This document shows positions 58,061 to 64,000 of a stretch of DNA of 64,000 nt, one piece after another. Made by a program: the position numbers and the translations under genes. Within the stretch, counting starts at the first letter, position 1. The number at the start of each line of letters is the position of its first letter. Source of the DNA: Lineus longissimus (lineage: Eukaryota > Nemertea > Pilidiophora > Heteronemertea > Lineidae); NCBI RefSeq assembly GCF_910592395.1, contig NC_088320.1:2418001-2482000 (forward strand), in the 5' to 3' direction. The notes under the pieces were generated by a model that saw nothing but the letters and a program-made list of their open reading frames with translations, did not search any database and was not told the origin of the DNA.

Positions 58061-60306
58061 GAGTCGTCTTGCGAAGATTAAGCCGATAACTATGGAACCA
58101 ACTGCTCCTGCTATGGTCTCGTAAGTAATTCTTCACTTTGTTAATGCACAACTTTGAATTTTCACAGTGAAAATGGTGGATCATCTCTTTGTCGTTCTTG
58201 TCACTCATGGTTAAGGTCTGAATCAAGTGGCACCAAAATTTCCCCTCACTGATCGGATGATTTACTTACCTTACAGCGTTCTACCGCGTGGGGATTCAGA
58301 GAGCCCCCCTCCCACTCACTGGAAGCCTGGACAGAAAACATGGCGGCCCAAGAGAGAAATCATCAGGAAGGAAATGTAAGCTGACATTACTGTAAATTGG
58401 GTTGTGTTCGTAAAGCCAAAAGCTTGCAAATTTTCCCAAAATTTAATGGTTATCTTCTCGTCTTATACAGGCTACAAATTAGCGCAAAAGTCCTATTTAC
58501 TTCAGTAAGCTAAACAACTAGAAGAAGGTTTTGAAAACCATTGTAATGCAAACTGCTCATTGTATTACACAGTGAAAGAAGACTACGCACGGTGGGCACC
58601 AAGAAGGACAAAGATCCAGAGTTACCAAGGAGACGTTCACCATCTCCAGAAGATGAGATAATGTCAGCCAGTTCCGAGCAGAGTGGTGACGACGGGCCTC
58701 TGGGCGATCCCAGGAATTTCTCAGCAACATTCAAGGATATGGGTCCCTTGTTCCACCTGGTGGTGAGAATGAGCACTCAAGGAGTCCAGGATTGTCCTGG
58801 TCTGGCCTTGTGAAACACGACCAGCCGCAGAGTTCGGAGCCTGAACCACTCAAGGTGAAAAAGGTGAGGTTATTGAATGGATGCACACTTATCCAAGGAA
58901 ATTTGTCTGAGATGCAACCAATGTGAAGATTAACAATTTTTTTAGGCTGCCAGCTTGTGAATCTACAGGACATGACCATTCATTGGAAAGCTCTCAATAT
59001 TGGGTATTATCAATTTTGTCAAAAACCTTCTGTTGCAGGCACTGGTCAGTAAATGGGAGCCACCCGAGGAACCAGACGATGGTGAAATTATAGAGGAACC
59101 CGATGGGATGGTCCAACTGGAACCACCTGCCAAGGTCTTCTTGATCAAGACGCCCCCATTGCCAGATATCTCACAGATCGCAGTCGAGAATCAGCTCATG
59201 TAAGTTGGATCTCTATTGACATTTTTAAGCATGTTTCAAGGATATCTGGTATGCAAGCACCTTTCAAGTCATCAATATATTCTGTTGTCTAACCAATGAC
59301 GAAAATGTGTTTTGGTTGGTGATACAGTAAATGGCGAACTACAAGCCTAGAACAAAGGACTTGCTCTCTTTCTCTCTTGGAGGACTTCCAACTCTGTCCA
59401 GGTGCTCGGGTCAACAAGTCGTTGTGCCACAGATTTGCTACGATGAACTGAAATTGTCAAGGCATTTCTACGTATTTTTCCATCAATTTCCATTACTCTT
59501 CTTGCAGATTAAGAAAATCTGACATTGGTGGTGCTATTACGAAATCAAACCTGCCGCCAAAAGTTAGCGCCTCTACGCCGATGGTTCCAAGGAACATTGC
59601 CATGGCGCAGAAGTCACAGTCAGGCCAGCTACAGAAATCTCCAGGGCACGTTCCTAAGCCTCCGTCGACACCTCCCAGAACTCCCGCTGAGGCGTCAAGA
59701 CCGCCTCTGCCTATTCAGCCTCCTCTGCCGATATCCCAACCTCCCAAGCCACCAGGTCTGCCTGTACCGCCAAAACTGCCACCAAGACCGCCAGCGGAGC
59801 CGCCTAAACCATCATCAGGTCTGCCAACCAGACTCCATGGGTTGCCACCAAAGCCGCTTGCTGAGAGAATCGGTGCCTTACCTCAGAGGCCGACGAGCAG
59901 AAATATGAGGACGCGACCTCGTTCTCGTTCAAAGTCAAGATCTAGGTCACGGTCATATTCCAGAAGTCGGTCAAGGTCGGGGCGCCTCACACCACCACAT
60001 CGCCGGAGAAGTTACAGTCACTCATCACGCAGTTACAGCCGGTCTGTCAGTCGGTCACCAAGGAGACGACATTCGTATTCCCGCAGCACGTCAAGGTCAA
60101 AGTCAAGAAGTCCTCGCCGATCTCGGGACAGATATCGCAGGTCACGTACAACGTCAACAAGCAGGAGTCGGTCTCCAGGAGGGCGGAGAGATAGTCGCAG
60201 TGTCAGTAGGTCATATTCGAGGAGTTCAAGGTCTTATTCTAGAAGTAGGTCAAGGTCTCATAGCCCAAGGAGGCGCCGTTATTCAAGTGACTCTTATTCT
60301 AATTGA
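58061..60306 (+). pseudogene. Partial, frameshifted duplicate of NKTR exons 12-16
   Basis: It starts inside exon 12 at GAGTCG (58061, matching 49091, offset 8970). Segments: exon 12 tail to 58120, 58277-58375, 58573-58863, 59039-59199 and 59508-60306. The exon 14 copy is 291 bp, against 292 bp in the intact gene. One base is lost where CCCATGAAATTT became CCCAGGAATTT, which leads to a TGA near 58811. Exons 1-11, including the whole cyclophilin domain, are missing. The last exon is almost unchanged (same 241-residue frame from MVPRN), so the duplication is recent or has been homogenised. It is probably not functional as NKTR. Confidence 0.93.
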
Positions 60307-61128
60307 TCCAGGAATATGTTTTATATGAACTGACCACTCCGTGCTTGGTTGTTAATATGTGGCAATCTTGTTTAAAAATGGAGGCGATATCATGTGAATC
60401 AAATGAACCAATCTCACAGAAGTAATCTCTAAAAGAATAGAAATGTGTAAATCTGTGAATCATAGTAGGCCCTATCTGTGAATCTATGTTTTATCTTCAT
60501 GAAATCCATCCAGTCCTGGATATTGAATGATGAGGTTTTGATTGAAAACATTGCCATCATCACACTTTTCTGTCTTATGTAAAGCTCTAAAGATGCATTT
60601 ATCTAACAAATGTTTTGTATTTCTGTGACTGTGGTAGATGGTGTGGTATTTTAGTTCAATAAACTCATTCAGATGAACGAATTTTGCTTTTTTTTGAAGT
60701 CGAAGGGAGTCCTGTGAAATACAAATAGCATTCCACGACGTTACTATTTATAGCTCACAAGATCATTTGAATAAGATATTGATGACGTTTTAGTCACGTG
60801 ACAGTCGGACATGGACACTTATTTCTACGCATTTGAGCTTATTTCAAAGTCAATTATCTTTGACCCTGCATTGTTTTTAGCATGAATGATACCATAGAGA
60901 CGAGAGTCAGAGAGAGAAATATTATGAACAATAATGTAGTATTTCCAACACTCGGACATGTGCCAGATTGAATCTAATTGCCCTAGTTAGAAAGCCTGAA
61001 TCCATTGCGAAACCGCATGTTTGTCCGACATTGCCTGTAATTCAGCGATGGGGAAATAGAGGGCAGCAGCTGCAGTGACGTCATCTTCGCGGAATGTTAT
61101 TCCCACTGTCAGTGAGAGCTGCTTAAAG
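60307..61128. other. Duplicated NKTR 3' UTR and flank
   Basis: Copy of 51336-52135 with small indels, including the AATAAA signal near 60658. It ends next to the MITE target duplication. No gene. Confidence 0.8.
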
Positions 61129-61395
61129 GGAAGAGGCCAGAGAAGCAGGTCCAGGACAGATTGCCGCGAAAATTTATAAATAGTTTGGGAAGCTGGCTTG
61201 ACATCCTGACAAATCCGGCCATCGATCACTCGATATGTGGCCTCGATATGTTTACTCCCTCAATCAGAAAGATGCGTAAGGAGTAGCCTAGGCCCTGTTT
61301 GCAAGAGGATGCTGCAAGAGGATGTTATAAGTTTCCCGAACTATTTATAAATTTTCGCGGCAATCTGTCCTGGACCTGCTTCTCTAGTCTCTTCC
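61129..61395. mobile_element. 267-bp foldback MITE with 9-bp target site duplication
   Basis: Terminal inverted repeats of 63 bp (61129-61191 and 61333-61395) match with 3 mismatches and begin GGAAGAGRCYAGAGAAGCAG. The element is flanked on both sides by the direct repeat TGCTTAAAG (61120-61128 and 61396-61404), a perfect 9-bp target site duplication. It has no coding capacity. Nine-bp duplications point to the Mutator-like or Merlin superfamilies. The equivalent NKTR 3' flank at about 52135 lacks it. Confidence 0.88.
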
Positions 61396-61799
61396 TGCTT
61401 AAAGGACCAGCACTTGTCCCATCAGAAAATAGTCGATATACATGGAACGAGTGTCATCGCCCGGGCAACCAAACTTGTCTTCGCTGACGCCTCTCGATAT
61501 GACGAAGGAGTATAAAAAGCCTGAGGCTTAGGATACCCTTTGACTAATTCTGATTGGAAAACTCACGGTCAGACACCAATACTTTTTTACCCCAGTGTAT
61601 CCTCTATAATACCAGCTGCCGATTCGAACCATCCTCGGTAGTACTCGAACGCCCGGAATCAGTATGTGCTGCAGTTTGAAAAGTTAGGGTGCAGTGCGGG
61701 GTATGATAATGAGGGGAAAAAAATGAAAATTTCGACATCAGTACATGGATGATACATAGATAACAAGATAAGGAAGTAGAAAAAAGAGAAAACTGCGCG

Positions 61800-61871
61800 A
61801 GATTCAACGGGAGTCGAACCCGTGACCAGCCGATCCACAATCAAACACTCTTAGCACTGAACCATCAAGGC
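61800..61871 (-). other. tRNA(His)-like module, array unit 8
   Basis: Long-class module with box B GGTTCGACTCC and loop TTGTGGA. The first base after box B differs (CAACGGG on plus). Confidence 0.6.
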
Positions 61872-62821
61872 TTTCATGCTGAAGTGGAGATTTTATTCGC
61901 CTCTAATATGCGGTATGCAAACGAGCGCGTCGCAATTGTGACAAGGTCGCGCAGGGGGCAAAGTGATTTGCCGAAATAGTTTCAAGTAATCGTATATTTC
62001 GATAGTTGTACAGATTTTTCTCATCATATCGTATTTATATACCTCAGTGATATAAAAGATTATCTTTGCAGTTGATTTAACGTTTGAATTGCCTTTTTTA
62101 AAGTTTTTAAAAATCGAGGTCAGCAGGGTCAGAGTCAATCAATCAATTGTTTTGAAAACTCCGACAGGGTCGAAAGAAATAGCTGTTGGCGCCGATGATG
62201 TGAGCAATATGGCCGATTTCCATCACACCCGTGGGATTTGCTCTCGTCACGTCATGAGCACATTGAGGTGGCACTACACTGTGTGAAGGACGGCGTCAAG
62301 GGCAGCGTCTAATAGGCCACGGGCAACCGACACGAGGTAGGCTTTCAGTTCCTGCTGAGGCCTTATCATACATCATAGGCACTACTGACTATTGGAGTTG
62401 ATTGGCGTTAGAAGAGGAAACTAGCTATGATTGGACCAACAGTGAATATACGTCAACGACCAGCGTACCCCTTTAACCATCTAGGCACAAGTGGTTTTCA
62501 ATATCCTCCGCCTCTCGATATGACGAAGGAGTATAATAAGCCCGAAGCTCAGGATACCCGTTGACTAATTCTGATTGGAAAAGTCACGATCCGACACCAA
62601 TACTTTTTTACCCCAGTGTATCCTCTATAATACCAGCTGCCGATTCGAACCATCCTCGGTAGTACTCGAACGCCCGGAATCAGTATGTGCTGCAGTTTGA
62701 AAAGTTTGGGTGCAGTGCGGGGTATGATAATGAAAAAAAAATAAGGAAAATTTCGACATCAGTACATGGATGATACATAGATAACAAGATAAGGAAGTAG
62801 AAAAAAAGAGAAAACTGAGGG

Positions 62822-62893
62822 AGATTCACCGGGAGTCGAACCCGTAACCAGCCGATCCACAATCAAACACTCTTAGCGCTGAACCATCAAGGC
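62822..62893 (-). other. tRNA(His)-like module, array unit 9
   Basis: Short-class module with intact box B and the degenerate TGGTTCAGCGC box A. Confidence 0.6.
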
Positions 62894-63258
62894 TTTCATG
62901 CTTAAGTGGCGATTTTATACGCCTCTTATATGAGGTATGCAAACGAGCGCGTCGCAATTGTGACAAGGTCGCGCAGGTGGCAAAGTGAATCGCCGAAATA
63001 GTTTCAAGTAATCGTATATTTCGATAGTTGTACAGATTTTTCTCATCATATCGTATTTATATACCTCAGTGATATAAAAGATTATATTTGCAGTTGATTT
63101 AACGTTTGAATTGCCTTTTTTTAAAGTTTTTAAAAATCGAGGTCAGCAGGGTCAGAGTCAATCAATCAATTGTTTTGAAAGACTCCGGCAGGGTCAAAAG
63201 AAATAGTTGTTGGCGCCGATGATGTTTGAATATGGCGGATTTCCATCACACCCGTGAG

Positions 63259-63539
63259 ATCAACAAGTCATCAAGTAAAACTCAGATTACTGGACACATG
63301 ATCTTTTATTTATTTATGCATTCTCGGAATGTTTATATGAGTATAATAATAAGTTTATTCAATAAATTAATATCACATGAATACGGGACAAAATCTATTT
63401 CCCAGCCCAATATCCTTGGGCTTGACCACCTATGATCATAACCCCGATAACATCCCAGCCTCTCCTCTACGATTCCCCTATTTAACCCAACCGCATCATC
63501 AGTCAATGTCCTAATCCTGTAACTTTTTAGAGTCCCTTT
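63259..63539 (-). other. 3' UTR of the minus-strand gene
   Basis: The unique sequence after the array contains TTTATTTATTT near 63305-63316, which reads AATAAATAAA on the minus strand. It lies about 230 bp beyond the TGA at 63540 and is a plausible polyadenylation signal. Confidence 0.4.
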
Positions 63540-63704
63540 TCACCTTTTCTTCTTCTTTTTACCACTTTTCTTTCCTTTTTTGCCCTTCTTTCCTTTTTTG
63601 GCTCCTGCCCGACCCTTGGCTGACCCCCGACCCTTTTTGCCTTTATTATCCTCCTTGGGAACGTAGCCCTCCACGTATTCAACTTTCTTGCCCTGGCAAC
63701 GCTT
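63540..63704 (-). CDS. Lysine-rich last exon of an unidentified gene (partial)
   Basis: On the minus strand, CCTTTCAG precedes AAG CGT TGC CAG and the frame runs 54 residues to TGA. The segment starts KRCQGKKVEYVEGYVPKEDN and continues as a Lys/Gly-rich tail (KKGRGSAKGR, GKKGKKGKKSGKKKKKR). Such basic tails occur in heparin-binding secreted proteins (pleiotrophin/midkine-like) and in nucleolar or ribosomal proteins. I cannot decide between them. The other exons lie outside or beyond my recognition. Another minus frame (63527-63763) overlaps, but its codon content looks like a shadow. Confidence 0.55.
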   Translation of the reverse strand, partial: KRCQGKKVEYVEGYVPKEDNKGKKGRGSAKGRAGAKKGKKGKKGKKSGKKKKKR

Positions 63705-63776
63705 CTGAAAGGAAAACTGCTAATGAAATTATTAGAATCAAAATGATGAAGTCTTGGTTCCACCTATCCAAAATCA

Positions 63777-63822
63777 CCGGGTTTTTCGACACCCCGTGTC
63801 TTCGCCGGTAAGAAAAACCCGG
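63777..63822. repeat. Nested hairpin in the intron of the minus-strand gene
   Basis: CCGGGTTTTTC (63777-63787) pairs perfectly with GAAAAACCCGG (63812-63822). The loop holds a second small hairpin, GACAC-CCC-GTGTC. This could be a foldback element end or a structured intronic RNA. Confidence 0.65.
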
Positions 63823-64000
63823 CGAGCCCTTCCACATATAAAATCAGCAGAAGATATTGTTAGTCGATCCGGCGACAGGTGCCGCTGCAGTTAGTACCCT
63901 CCTGTGTGTGTGTGTATCACGCATGCGCCTTAGGGACAGCAATTACAGAAATCGAACGCGCCATCTGTCGCCGTACTAAGGAACTACAGATTGCCGTGTT

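Larger units (their letters stand above)
61488..63258. repeat. Array units 8 and 9 (second array segment)
   Basis: Two more units of the 52222-58060 array start at 61488 (long class, 1031 bp) and 62519 (short class, cut after about 740 bp where unique sequence begins). The sequence leading into unit 8 equals that leading into unit 1, as expected if NKTR 3' plus array was duplicated as a block. Confidence 0.9.

Noticed and set aside
52533-62893. Functional tRNA(His) gene cluster
   Set aside because: The acceptor stem and part of the anticodon stem do not pair, and several copies lost a T-stem base, so these fit tRNA-derived repeats rather than working tRNA genes.
52222-63258. CRISPR-like array
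   Set aside because: The repeats are 0.8-1.0 kb, eukaryotic in context, and have no short-repeat/spacer structure.

Overview
The window is animal genomic DNA. Genes are split into many short exons with GT-AG introns, and several proteins have clear bilaterian orthologues. Gene content, a PRX-amide-type neuropeptide precursor and frequent TACATGTA-like words suggest a marine invertebrate, most likely a lophotrochozoan. I cannot name the species. All exon structures were joined by eye from splice signals, reading phase and remembered family sequence; no search was run.

Layout. (1) 1.8-3.8 kb: a two-exon neuropeptide precursor (+), 110 aa, with a signal peptide and one candidate amidated peptide ending PRI-G-RR. 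(2) 7.5-11.2 kb: a complete eight-exon ENPP6-like phosphodiesterase (+), 432 aa. (3) 11.5-15.9 kb: a ten-exon RhoBTB/RacA-type gene (-), 584 aa, with a Rac-like GTPase, two BTB domains and a C-terminal CAAX box. (4) A block of about 6.85 kb (10485-17333), holding the last two ENPP exons and this whole RhoBTB gene, is tandemly repeated at 17334-24214. This gives a second intact RhoBTB gene (18307-22720) and an orphan ENPP 3' fragment. (5) 24.3-33.0 kb: a SMARCE1/BAF57 orthologue (+), with a 20-bp minisatellite starting at one of its splice donors. (6) 35.6-36.5 kb: two exons coding ZEB/zfh-1-like zinc fingers. (7) 42.3-51.3 kb: a complete 16-exon NKTR-type cyclophilin with an RS tail (+), 1104 aa. 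(8) 52.2-58.1 kb: a tandem array of 0.8-1.0 kb units, each with a degenerate tRNA(His)-like pol III promoter module on the minus strand. (9) 58.1-61.1 kb: a partial, frameshifted second copy of the 3' part of NKTR, followed by an inverted-repeat MITE with a 9-bp target duplication and two more array units. (10) 63.5-63.7 kb: the lysine-rich last exon of a minus-strand gene that runs out of the window.

The genes are not one pathway. The theme of the window is local duplication. Two independent segmental duplications lie about 35 kb apart, each with microhomology at its junction (TC in one, GAGTCG in the other). The most notable biological signals are: a RhoBTB pair in which one copy has replaced three adjacent effector-loop residues; loss of the Rho insert helix in both copies; the candidate PRI-amide neuropeptide; and the tRNA(His)-like array with its chimeric junction into NKTR exon 12.
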